NCBI GenBank assembly: GCA_902574425.1
Contig: CACGNA010000012.1
Location: 1 to 33,697, forward strand
Length of the DNA stretch: 33,697 nt
Reading direction: 5' to 3'
Source of the DNA: an uncultured Prochlorococcus sp.
GTDB lineage: Bacteria; Cyanobacteriota; Cyanobacteriia; PCC-6307; Cyanobiaceae
The notes beneath the pieces were generated by a model. The model saw only the letters and a list, made by a program, of their open reading frames with translations, was not told the DNA's origin and did no database searches. The translations under genes and the position numbers were made by a program. Below, piece after piece: positions 27,252 through 33,697 of this stretch; positions within the stretch are counted from its first letter, which is position 1, and every line of letters begins with the position of its first letter.

Positions 27252-27414
27252 AAAAATCTCGATTTATAATAATTAAAATAGCATCATTTCTTGAATTAAT
27301 TTAAGTATTACAGAAGAAAAAGGATGAATTTAATGTTTTTTGTTTTTAATCTATTTTTTACTTTAATTTAATAGTTTTGTACTTTCCTAAACTTTTTCGT
27401 CGGGGAGATTTTTA

Positions 27415-27510
27415 CTATTGTTGTTTAAAACCTTTTTTAGGTTGAGACAGTATTGCACCAATGTAAATTAGTAAAATTAGCCAAAATAGCATTTCTAATA
27501 GTGGGTTCAC
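27415..27510 (-). CDS. 31-aa membrane miniprotein, GTG start
   Basis: GTG start, MNPLLEMLFWLILLIYIGAI then LSQPKKGFKQQ. One helix plus a basic tail. Similar in pattern to the 33-aa protein at 13567-13668 (EILFWAILIAYIALRFSQ, GFKKQ). Confidence 0.5.
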   Translation of the reverse strand: MNPLLEMLFWLILLIYIGAILSQPKKGFKQQ

Positions 27511-27681
27511 TATGAGAATTAACTCCAATTACTAAAACAAATCTAATTCTATTTTTATTATTACGGTAGAGTTTTTATATTGATTCTATTTTGCATATTA
27601 TTTATATTTTTTATAAGAATATTTAAGTCTGTAGAAATTCAAAAAAAAAGATATCTATTAAAAAATGAAACTTTCCTAAAC

Positions 27682-27716
27682 AAAAAAAACCAAATTTAAA
27701 TTTAGATTTGGTTTTT
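27682..27716 (-). terminator. terminator of the minus-strand hli pair
   Basis: AAAACCAAAT and ATTTGGTTTT form a 10-bp perfect stem with a 10-nt loop; on the minus strand it is followed by a T-run. It lies 20 bases after the last hli stop and could also serve plus-strand transcripts. Confidence 0.75.
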
Positions 27717-27736
27717 AATAAATTTTAGGTGTTTCT

Positions 27737-27877
27737 CTAGACAAAACCTGGAATTATTTGACCTGTTGTTAGGTACGCTCCAACAAGTGCAATGAAACCA
27801 ATCATTGCGAACCTTCCATTAAGCTTCTCAGCTACTACTTTTTCTTTTTCTATAATTTTAGGTTCAGTGTTTTTCAT
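27737..27877 (-). CDS. hli: high-light-inducible protein, 46 aa (type C)
   Basis: MKNTEPKIIEKEKVVAEKLN, then GRFAMIGFIALVGAYLTTGQ and IIPGFV. Pigment motif AEKLNGRFAMIGF intact. The start overlaps the previous gene's stop by one base (TAATG); the longer frame to 27955 is an out-of-frame reading of that gene. Together with the A-type gene it forms the minimal two-gene hli unit found expanded at 2.1 and 4.0 kb. Confidence 0.92.
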   Translation of the reverse strand: MKNTEPKIIEKEKVVAEKLNGRFAMIGFIALVGAYLTTGQIIPGFV

Positions 27878-27984
27878 TAGAACCACCCTGGAATAATCTG
27901 CCCAGTTGTTACATAAGCACCAACTGCTGCAACAAATCCTAGCATTGCTGCCCAACCATTAAAACGTTCTGCTTCTGGAGTCAT
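27877..27984 (-). CDS. hli: high-light-inducible protein, 35 aa (type A)
   Basis: Same 35-aa protein as at 3995-4102 (MTPEAERFNGWAAMLGF ... IIPGWF), but synonymous codons differ at many sites, so the copy is old and kept by selection on the protein. The promoter architecture upstream is the same as in the other two copies. Confidence 0.93.
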   Translation of the reverse strand: MTPEAERFNGWAAMLGFVAAVGAYVTTGQIIPGWF

Positions 27985-28008
27985 TTTTGTTAACCATATT
28001 TGTTAATA

Positions 28009-28097
28009 AATATAACATATTTGTTTATTAATGTAAAGAAACTAATGTTATTTCGTAGATAATGCTCCATAGATTTAATATATGCTACAAATATGTA
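28009..28097 (-). promoter_or_regulatory. hli promoter with upstream 15-bp element
   Basis: Minus strand: TACATATTTGTAGCA (28083-28097), 45 bp, TTTACA (28032-28037), 17-bp spacer, TATATT (28009-28014), then 24 bases to the ATG. Third instance of this layout. Confidence 0.75.
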
Positions 28098-28232
28098 TCA
28101 GATTATACTCTGATAGTAATATGGCTTTTGGCTCTGATACTTATAAATTTGAAAAATTATATATAAGCTGGAAGCCTTTTTTTTCTTAGGAGTAAATCCT
28201 CATACATAGGTGATTTAAATTAATATGTACAT

Positions 28233-28270
28233 AAGAGTCAGCTAGTAGGGATACAGGCTGACTCTTTTTA
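28233..28270 (+). terminator. hairpin with 14-nt GGGATA loop, perfect 10-bp stem
   Basis: AAGAGTCAGC-TAGTAGGGATACAG-GCTGACTCTT then TTTA. The stem is unrelated in sequence to the hairpins at 3158 and 5095, but the loop shares TAGGGATA.AG and its length of 14. No gene precedes it on this strand, so it may be the 3' end of a small RNA starting between 28100 and 28200. Confidence 0.75.
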
Positions 28271-28349
28271 ATTAGAATTTTTGTTTTAAGAAAAAGTAGG
28301 TTTTAGAATGCAAATAATTGCTATTAATAAATTAGATGTATAAAAATTA

Positions 28350-28514
28350 ATGTCATTCACAACCTATTACATGCATTTTATTTTTGCAAGAATTCCTTCT
28401 CTATTAAGCTCTGATTTAATACTCTATATCGTGCCTGCGCTTACAATTACAATATTATTCTACAGCTTTAAAATAATGTTTTTTAAGACACCGAAATTGA
28501 GAAAAGTTAAATAA
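28350..28514 (+). CDS. 54-aa membrane miniprotein
   Basis: MSFTTYYMHFIFARIPSLLS, then a helix DLILYIVPALTITILFYSF and a basic tail KTPKLRKVK. Met8 is a possible alternative start. Follows the GGGATA hairpin by about 80 bases. Function unknown. Confidence 0.55.
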   Translation: MSFTTYYMHFIFARIPSLLSSDLILYIVPALTITILFYSFKIMFFKTPKLRKVK

Positions 28515-28559
28515 CCCAGGATCTCAGAATATTTATTTTTACTGCAGTTTCTAATTTTC

Positions 28560-29175
28560 TTAATTTTGGAAAATAGACTTTTCTAGATTACTAAAGGAAA
28601 TATAAGACTTCATTGGAGATGTACTATCCAGAATCATAAAAAAAAGATGATTTAATATTGGAAATTGGAAGTGGCAGTGGTGAGAATGGAGTAGGTTTTC
28701 ACAAACGCTTTGCTGGAATAAGTTAGCAAACAAGTGATTCCGATTTGCAGCATAGAAAAAGTATGATTTTTTTTCATTGAGTCTGAAGACTTAAATAAGA
28801 AAATGCCCCAACCTCTTGAGCTTGATTTAGAAAATATTCGTTGGAAAATTAAAATGGAGTTAACCCATGTTTTGAAAGGTATAATTCCCATAAATCCGAT
28901 TCATTTAGCTCAATGGAAATATTTCATAGTAAGGGGGCAGGAAAATTAATTAGGAAGGGATTTTGTGATATTGTTTGGGCCATTTAAAATTGGTAAGAAG
29001 TATAAAAGTCAAAGTAATTATTTTGTTGATTATTCATTAAAAATGCAAAATGATCTTTGATGTATTAGAGATCTCTAGCAAGTTACTTAGGAAGCTAAAA
29101 AAATGATTTGTTTCTAGAAGATATCGTTAGGATGCCAGAAAATAATTTTTAAATACTTTATAGAAAAGTTTCTTG
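28560..29175 (+). pseudogene. DUF938-type methyltransferase, heavily decayed
   Basis: Fragments in shifting frames match the order of DUF938 SAM-dependent methyltransferases: LILEIGSGSGENGVGFHKRF (SAM-binding motif I), QTSDSDLQH (motif II, acidic), PQPLELDLENIRWK, NPIHLAQWK, FGPFKI and YKSQSN, then MPENNF near the end. At least six stops or frameshifts separate them. About 600 bases equal the full family length, so the whole gene is present but dead. The minus-strand frame at 28652-28891 is a shadow. Confidence 0.8.
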
Positions 29176-29227
29176 TTAAATAAAATTAAAATATCAATAA
29201 ATTATTAAAGAGTATTTTAATAAATGA

Positions 29228-29389
29228 TCATCCTGAGAGCTTTCTGCTCCACTCTTTATGCTTTTCATCTAAATCTTCAGCTTTCTCTCCTAAGCTCAAC
29301 TGTCTTTCTAATAATTCCACTTTTGTAAGTGTTATTTTTTCTGAATAAAATTTAATAGGCTGTTTTCCATGCAAGTTGTCACCACTCAT
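29228..29389 (-). CDS. 53-aa acidic/basic helical protein
   Basis: MSGDNLHGKQPIKFYSEKIT then LTKVELLERQLSLGEKAEDL and DEKHKEWSRKLSG. An in-frame ATG three codons upstream (29396-29398) is an alternative start. Likely coiled coil with strong charge alternation. No family recognised. Confidence 0.6.
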   Translation of the reverse strand: MSGDNLHGKQPIKFYSEKITLTKVELLERQLSLGEKAEDLDEKHKEWSRKLSG

Positions 29390-29506
29390 AAATATCATAA
29401 AATTCAATTATCTTTTTTAAGATGAAAATTACGATATCGCTAATTCTTTTATATTCTTTTCAGATTTGCGTAAATTAATGTGATAAAAAATTTATATTTA
29501 TTATTT

Positions 29507-30676
29507 TTAAATACTCTTTTTATTATATGAAGTTTCCCAGATATATCTTCCTTCTTTGATATCTGACTTAACCGCAACACAATTGCAAGCGATATTCCAA
29601 AGTGCTTTGGGTATAGGATCAGGATTAAAAAGATATGCCTTTCTAAAGGCTTTTTTAATCAAGACGGTAGCCTTTTTAGCATGATAATGAGGAATGGTTG
29701 GACATACATGATGAACTACATGGCTCGAACCTATATTATGATGCAGAAAATTAAGGATTTTCCCGTAAGGCCTGTCAATAGATAGAAAGGCTCCCCTCAT
29801 AAATGAAAATTCCGTATTTGAAAGATGCGGTACATCTGAATCTGTATGATGAAGCCATGTATAAACTACTAACCAACTATTAACTATTAATAAAGGACCA
29901 ATATACATTGCAATTACTGGAAATAATCCATACTTAAAAACAAAGAAAAAAATACCCAATAACGTTAAAGCTACACCAATATCTGATATCCAAACTTTCT
30001 TAGTCCATATTGATGGCCATAATGCTTTGGAAAATGGTTTGATTGGCCAAAAATGATTTGAAGTTCCATATTTTATACCTCCTGTACTACCTGTAAGTAA
30101 ATAAGCAGGCCAGCCAAATATTAGATGTAAAATAAGTTGAAGAATTCCGTAATTTTTCTTACCTATGGAATTTGAAAAATGTAATTCTTTTTCGCCTCCA
30201 ACCTTTTCTGTAACTCCATTTCCCTCAATGACTAAAGGAACGTGAGTTTCACCATTGGTTACATTATTTGTGAATCGATGATGAACTGCATGAGAACGCT
30301 GCCAAGAGAAATAAGGAACTAGTAGTAATGAATGTAGTAAATATCCAGTTATAGTTTCCAAAGTTTTGTTTTCAGAAAATGCTCCATGTCCACATTCATG
30401 GGCAATTACCCAGAATCCCATCGCAGTGGTACCTGACAGTAATGAGTAAATGATCCAAATTGGGATCATATTGGGACTAAATGGAATAGATAACCCTATT
30501 CCTACTACTAGTAATTGAATCAAAGCTGATTGTAAAAGATACCTCGAAGAAGTTTTTGTATTGCACTTAAAATAGTGATCTGGGATAACATCCTTAAATT
30601 CTTTTATGCTTGGAATATCTTTATTATCTATTACAAGCGCTTGGCCTTTAAGACCTGAAAATTTTATATTACTCAA
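29507..30676 (-). CDS. membrane fatty-acid desaturase (delta-12/omega-6 type)
   Basis: 389 residues. The three diiron His boxes are complete: HECGH (93-97), HAVHH (129-133) and HVVHH (319-323), with extra His in WLHHTD (275-280). Helices flank the boxes (QSALIQLLVVGIGLSIPF and others). HECGHGAFS and the HHTD.DVPH motif are those of the plant/cyanobacterial FAD2/DesA-like group, which adds a double bond to acyl-lipid chains using O2 and ferredoxin. Acts in thylakoid/plasma membranes; important for fluidity in cold or light stress. Length normal for the family. Confidence 0.92.
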   Translation of the reverse strand: MSNIKFSGLKGQALVIDNKDIPSIKEFKDVIPDHYFKCNTKTSSRYLLQSALIQLLVVGIGLSIPFSPNMIPIWIIYSLLSGTTAMGFWVIAHECGHGAFSENKTLETITGYLLHSLLLVPYFSWQRSHAVHHRFTNNVTNGETHVPLVIEGNGVTEKVGGEKELHFSNSIGKKNYGILQLILHLIFGWPAYLLTGSTGGIKYGTSNHFWPIKPFSKALWPSIWTKKVWISDIGVALTLLGIFFFVFKYGLFPVIAMYIGPLLIVNSWLVVYTWLHHTDSDVPHLSNTEFSFMRGAFLSIDRPYGKILNFLHHNIGSSHVVHHVCPTIPHYHAKKATVLIKKAFRKAYLFNPDPIPKALWNIACNCVAVKSDIKEGRYIWETSYNKKSI

Positions 30677-30933
30677 ATTTTTGTTAGGTAAGAATTTAGT
30701 TAAATAAAAATCAATTTACATATTCTATTATCCAACACAGCCTCTTAATTATGGAAATAATGTATCATTTTTCTTTCTCAATAGAATTTCTAAAAACTAA
30801 AATTTTGTCTTCACATAAATCAATTTGAGTAGAACATTTTTGATTTTAATTTTTATGGTGGAATCTCTTGATTTATTCATTCAATTAGTTTTTTACAACG
30901 CCTGTGTTTGTTCTTATTTAAAGTTTATTTAAT
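30677..30933. other. gene-poor stretch
   Basis: Only two 25-codon frames (near 30751 and 30854), neither with paralogue or ribosome-binding site. Confidence 0.45.
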
Positions 30934-31065
30934 TTAAAGACCGCGTATATACCTCTTTGGGAGAACTGATTGTTTACGGGGTTTTACTAAAATAGGTAAA
31001 ACAATTACTCCTACAGTGAAAAGACAGATTGGAGCTACTACCATTAATATAGATTCTAATGACAT
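30934..31065 (-). CDS. 43-aa membrane miniprotein
   Basis: MSLESILMVVAPICLFTVGV, then IVLPILVKPRKQSVLPKRYI and RGL. One or two short helices and a basic tail. Likely related to 26239-26340. Function unknown. Confidence 0.55.
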   Translation of the reverse strand: MSLESILMVVAPICLFTVGVIVLPILVKPRKQSVLPKRYIRGL

Positions 31066-31264
31066 AAAAAAATTTAGAATTTATTAATAAATAGCAGGAT
31101 TTTTTTTTAAAGTCATGCGTATTTATATCTATTTAGTGAGAATTACTTCAAAATATTTGTAAATTATTAAGCAAAAAAGAAAAAAAGATTAAAAAACATC
31201 AATTTTCTCATAATTCATCCTATTAAATTATCCATGTAGTTTTCTTGATTGGAGTTTATTGCTA

Positions 31265-31405
31265 ATGGATGAAGAAAAAAAATGGATGCTAATGACTTAT
31301 TATTGCCCAACTCATGGCGATTCAGGTAAAGTCAAGCCGATTGAAATAACAAAAAAAGAAATTAGTAGAACATTCTTAAAAAAAGATAGGACCTCTAAAA
31401 ATTAA
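31265..31405 (+). CDS. 46-aa hypothetical protein
   Basis: MDEEKKWMLMTYYCPTHGDS then GKVKPIEITKKEISRTFLKK. YYCPTHGDSG suggests a Cys/His pair that may bind metal. Basic C-terminus. Ends before a strong inverted repeat. Confidence 0.55.
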   Translation: MDEEKKWMLMTYYCPTHGDSGKVKPIEITKKEISRTFLKKDRTSKN

Positions 31406-31442
31406 TTATTCAAAATAATTTTATTTAGATATTCGTTTTTAA

Positions 31443-31479
31443 TTTATTTGCTTAATTAATAATTTATTAAGCAAATAAA
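31443..31479. terminator. bidirectional terminator, 14-bp inverted repeat
   Basis: TTTATTTGCTTAAT (31443-31456) and ATTAAGCAAATAAA (31466-31479), 14-bp perfect, loop 9 nt. It lies between convergent genes 31265-31405 (+) and 31499-31651 (-). Confidence 0.75.
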
Positions 31480-31498
31480 GTTCTAGTATTAATAATTT

Positions 31499-31651
31499 CT
31501 AAATTTGATCTGAATCGCATGTCAATTCACATTGATTAAGATCACTAGATGATATTTTCTCTAAAATTCTTAACATATCAATTTCTGAAAGATCTCCATT
31601 GGAGTTCCACTTTAAAGTTGTTTTCCTTTGTGGGGAAATTTTTTTATTCAT
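31499..31651 (-). CDS. 50-aa hypothetical protein with Cys pair
   Basis: MNKKISPQRKTTLKWNSNGD, LSEIDMLRILEKI, then NQCELTCDSDQI. C-x-x-x-C near the end. The ATG overlaps the end of the upstream gene by eight bases, so the two are coupled. Confidence 0.6.
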   Translation of the reverse strand: MNKKISPQRKTTLKWNSNGDLSEIDMLRILEKISSSDLNQCELTCDSDQI

Positions 31652-31802
31652 TTTGATTCTCTCCCTTTAAATGTATTTCTAAACAACGAGTAATACATTC
31701 TTGATGACCATCCACAATACTGCATTCAGTAATACATTCAAAATATGAATTAATAGAATCTATTTCTGTATTTTGGTTATTAGAAACAACTGAATCATTC
31801 AT
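31644..31802 (-). CDS. 52-aa hypothetical protein with twin CxxxC
   Basis: MNDSVVSNNQNTEIDSINSY, then FECITECSIV, DGHQECITRC and a helical end LEIHLKGENQNE. Two C-x-x-x-C motifs 13 residues apart on predicted helices resemble twin-CX3C proteins, which form disulfide-linked hairpins or bind metal. Acidic. Coupled to 31499-31651. Confidence 0.65.
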   Translation of the reverse strand: MNDSVVSNNQNTEIDSINSYFECITECSIVDGHQECITRCLEIHLKGENQNE

Positions 31803-32094
31803 GAATTTGTAAGATTTAATTGGAATAGAGATATAGCACGAAATTGTGGCTCATAATTTAATTTATTAAGTGAATTAGAAAAAATAAGTATTATTTACTA
31901 AATTAATATTTCAAGTGATTTAACTTAAGAAAGTTAGTAATAATTTTCTTTTAAAAGATTAAAAAAACAACAATTTTGAGTGTTAAATCTTAATTCTTCA
32001 TAAAGCATGCTTTCAAAAAAAAATCAGCATAAAGACTGATTTACTTTGCAGTAATTTAGTTAGATGATAAAAAAGTACAATTTTAGATTTTCAA
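31803..32094. other. gene-free stretch with terminator
   Basis: No ORF of note. Contains the hairpin at 32013-32042. Confidence 0.45.
32013..32042 (-). terminator. intrinsic terminator, minus strand
   Basis: Minus strand AAATCAG-TCTTTATG-CTGATTT followed by a T-run. It would stop transcripts from the desaturase at 32251-33387 after crossing antisense to the 50-aa gene. Confidence 0.65.
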
Positions 32095-32247
32095 ATGAAA
32101 TCAGTAATTAATTGGCTTTCAAAAATTTTAGAGAGTATGGCAAATGCTTTTATGCATCCTCTAAAGAATGAACTACCCCCATCTATTGGTACTCATGCAT
32201 ATAGCACTATTCCTGCCAAAAGAAAATTGAGAAGAAGGTTTAATTAG
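32095..32247 (+). CDS. 50-aa basic hypothetical protein
   Basis: MKSVINWLSKILESMANAFM then HPLKNELPPSIGTHAYSTIP and AKRKLRRRFN. Amphipathic N-terminal helix, Pro-rich centre, very basic end. Convergent with the second desaturase, four bases between stops. No family recognised. Confidence 0.6.
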   Translation: MKSVINWLSKILESMANAFMHPLKNELPPSIGTHAYSTIPAKRKLRRRFN

Positions 32248-32250
32248 GCA

Positions 32251-33387
32251 TTAACTTATTTGGATTAGTTCTTCATTTTTATTATCCCAAATAATATATT
32301 TGAAGCAGTTTGGGAAATCGCTTAATTTTAAGAACTTTGCTTGATGAAGTAAATGAATATTTGCTTTATGACAAGCCTTTAAATTGTAATTTGGTATTCT
32401 CTCAGAAAGATGATGAATGCTATGGAAGGATATGTCTGCTAAAAACCAATTTAGCCAAGCAGGTATATTTAAATTGCTACTACCTAAAATAGCTCCATCG
32501 ATGATATCCCAATTTTTTGTGTTTTTAGCATATGCATTTTTATAGTTATGTTGTACGAAAAAAACACATATTAGAATGGCGGCTGATAGGGTTGATACTA
32601 AGGAATAAAATAATAAGAAAAAAACTAATCCCAACCATTTGCACATAAAAATCCAGCCAATTATTACTACTACATTATTTATTATTAATTCAAATAGTTC
32701 ACTAAAATTATCTCCATAATCAGAAAAAGGTGGTTTAACTCTTGCATTAATAGCTAAAAATTCAGAAAATTCTCTGTTTTTTATTTTGATAAAAGTCTCT
32801 TTAAATATATCTTTAGTGAAATTAAAAATAATAATAATAAGTCCTAATCTAGGTTTCAAAACTAAGTAATAAAAGCCACCAGGGAAAAGCATTATCCAAT
32901 TTCGACTGACTTTATAGAATATTTGTTCTCTTTTTGAGAGGGAATTATAATCTTCAAGACTTAAAACATCTATCGGACCTTTGTAAACTTCCCAATTCCC
33001 ATTATTTCTATGATGAAATGCATGATCAATCGACCATGATTTCTGAGGAATACCATTTACCAAACCAAGTAAAAATCCAAAAAAGCGGTTTAATTTACGT
33101 TTTGTGAAAAGAGAATTATGGCCACAGTCATGCATTAATGAGAATGTTCTAGATGAAAATAGAGTTAGAAGACAAATAATAGGTATCAATAATAAACCTT
33201 TTATTAATATTGAAAAAGAATGATTTACCATTTGGTAAACAATTAACCAAATAGAAATTATTGGGATTATGGTAGAAATAATTTGATAGAAAGCTCTAAA
33301 ATTATTTCTTTTTAGAAATGGCCTGATTAAAAAATCACTTCTTTTTACCCCAAGCATATTACCTAACCTTTTTAATGAACATAACAA
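32251..33387 (-). CDS. second membrane fatty-acid desaturase family protein
   Basis: 378 residues. His boxes HDCGH (86-90), HAFHH (122-126) and HSIHH (322-326) are complete, plus FFVQHNYKNAYA (277-288) before the third. It differs from the 29507-30676 protein in box spacing and in having a charged insert of about 40 residues between boxes 2 and 3 (FTKDIFKETFIKIKNREFSE). The group resembles DesA-like or hydroxylase/ketolase-type members, so the substrate (lipid or other) is open. Met11 (MLGVKRSDF) is an equally likely start. Diiron enzyme of the thylakoid or plasma membrane. Confidence 0.88.
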   Translation of the reverse strand: MLCSLKRLGNMLGVKRSDFLIRPFLKRNNFRAFYQIISTIIPIISIWLIVYQMVNHSFSILIKGLLLIPIICLLTLFSSRTFSLMHDCGHNSLFTKRKLNRFFGFLLGLVNGIPQKSWSIDHAFHHRNNGNWEVYKGPIDVLSLEDYNSLSKREQIFYKVSRNWIMLFPGGFYYLVLKPRLGLIIIIFNFTKDIFKETFIKIKNREFSEFLAINARVKPPFSDYGDNFSELFELIINNVVVIIGWIFMCKWLGLVFFLLFYSLVSTLSAAILICVFFVQHNYKNAYAKNTKNWDIIDGAILGSSNLNIPAWLNWFLADISFHSIHHLSERIPNYNLKACHKANIHLLHQAKFLKLSDFPNCFKYIIWDNKNEELIQIS

Positions 33388-33441
33388 ATTTTAAAAATTT
33401 TTGATTATTAACTATCAAAAATCTATTTTATTTTAAAATTC

Positions 33442-33597
33442 CTAAAGAATAAATTCTTTAGACATAGTTCTCAATTGATCTAGATTTAATCTCTTTAAGT
33501 AATTCTTAAAATCTCTAAGAATTTTAGTTGATTCAGAATCATTACTCTTGCAAAGAAGACTAGTAGAAATTAATTCAATAAGATGATCTTTATCCAT
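33442..33597 (-). CDS. 51-aa hypothetical protein
   Basis: MDKDHLIELISTSLLCKSND, then STKILRDFKNYLKRLNLDQL and RTMSKEFIL. Helical, charged, soluble. AAGGAGTT seven bases before the ATG is a good ribosome-binding site. It ends about 55 bases before the desaturase start, so they may be co-transcribed. Confidence 0.65.
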   Translation of the reverse strand: MDKDHLIELISTSLLCKSNDSESTKILRDFKNYLKRLNLDQLRTMSKEFIL

Positions 33598-33697
33598 AAC
33601 TCCTTATAGACCATAATTCCTGTTTAAAGAATTAAGGTCTTGAATTCGAGATCATTAAATCATTATTAAAAAAGTTATTTTTAAGAAATTTTTATGA

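Noticed and set aside
28652-28891. 79-codon minus-strand ORF
   Set aside because: Shadow of the decayed DUF938 methyltransferase on the plus strand.
30751-30936. Two 25-codon plus-strand frames
   Set aside because: No ribosome-binding site, paralogue or typical composition.
1-33697. tRNA, rRNA, CRISPR, transposase or integrase
   Set aside because: Read both strands for TTC-loop motifs, spaced direct repeats and transposase-like ORFs; none found. No att site can be defined.

Overview
The window looks like chromosome of a high-light-adapted Prochlorococcus. The DNA is very AT-rich (about 30% GC by eye). It holds eleven tiny high-light-inducible (Hli) genes and dozens of short picocyanobacterial 'accessory' genes of 20-100 codons, plus two membrane fatty-acid desaturases, an RRM-type RNA-binding protein and an LptF/LptG-family permease. 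No tRNA, rRNA, insertion sequence or CRISPR array was found. The density of tiny genes, paralogues and freshly broken genes is what one expects of a genomic-island-like flexible region. The organism call is inference from gene content.

Layout. 1-1.9 kb: a partial class-I glutamine amidotransferase and small hypothetical genes on the minus strand. 2.0-5.1 kb: two shuffled copies of an hli module on the plus strand, each driven by the same promoter type and each ending in the same unusual large-loop hairpin. 5.2-6.3 kb: an NmrA-like NAD(P)-binding protein with visibly higher GC. 6.6-13.3 kb: small operons of unknown proteins, another hli, a 2OG-Fe(II) oxygenase, a secreted cupin, a DsrE-like protein, DUF1330-, DUF3764- and DUF1651-like proteins, a LOG-family phosphoribohydrolase and a cupin-like protein. 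13.4-16.8 kb: a divergent cluster of very small genes around a probable structured ncRNA, then hypothetical genes, a coiled-coil repeat protein and the RRM protein. 16.8-19.2 kb: a decayed paralogous copy of the small-gene operons seen at 9-12 kb. 19.2-21.7 kb: gene-poor, with a riboswitch-like leader before a 33-codon ORF, an NTF2-like protein and a decayed copy of the 6.6-7.1 kb operon. 21.7-25.8 kb: DoxX, hypothetical membrane proteins and the LptF/G permease. 25.8-29.4 kb: more hli genes and small genes, and a wrecked DUF938-type methyltransferase. 29.5-33.6 kb: two different fatty-acid desaturases with small Cys-containing genes between them.

Common themes. (1) Hli gene types A, B, C and D recur in different combinations; the three A-type leaders share a 15-bp block at 45-46 bp upstream of a consensus -35/-10 promoter. 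(2) Many minus-strand accessory genes share a leader cassette: a conserved block near GATTGACAGTCGATCTAAAAT, then often a short hairpin and a T-run abutting the ATG. (3) Four stem-loops carry 13-14-nt loops with a GGGATA core. (4) At least eight genes are broken relatives of intact genes, most of them with the intact relative in this window, and the lesions are clear (TGG to TAG, one-base deletions, in-frame stops). Together these suggest stress and light-response genes that are repeatedly duplicated, shuffled and lost.
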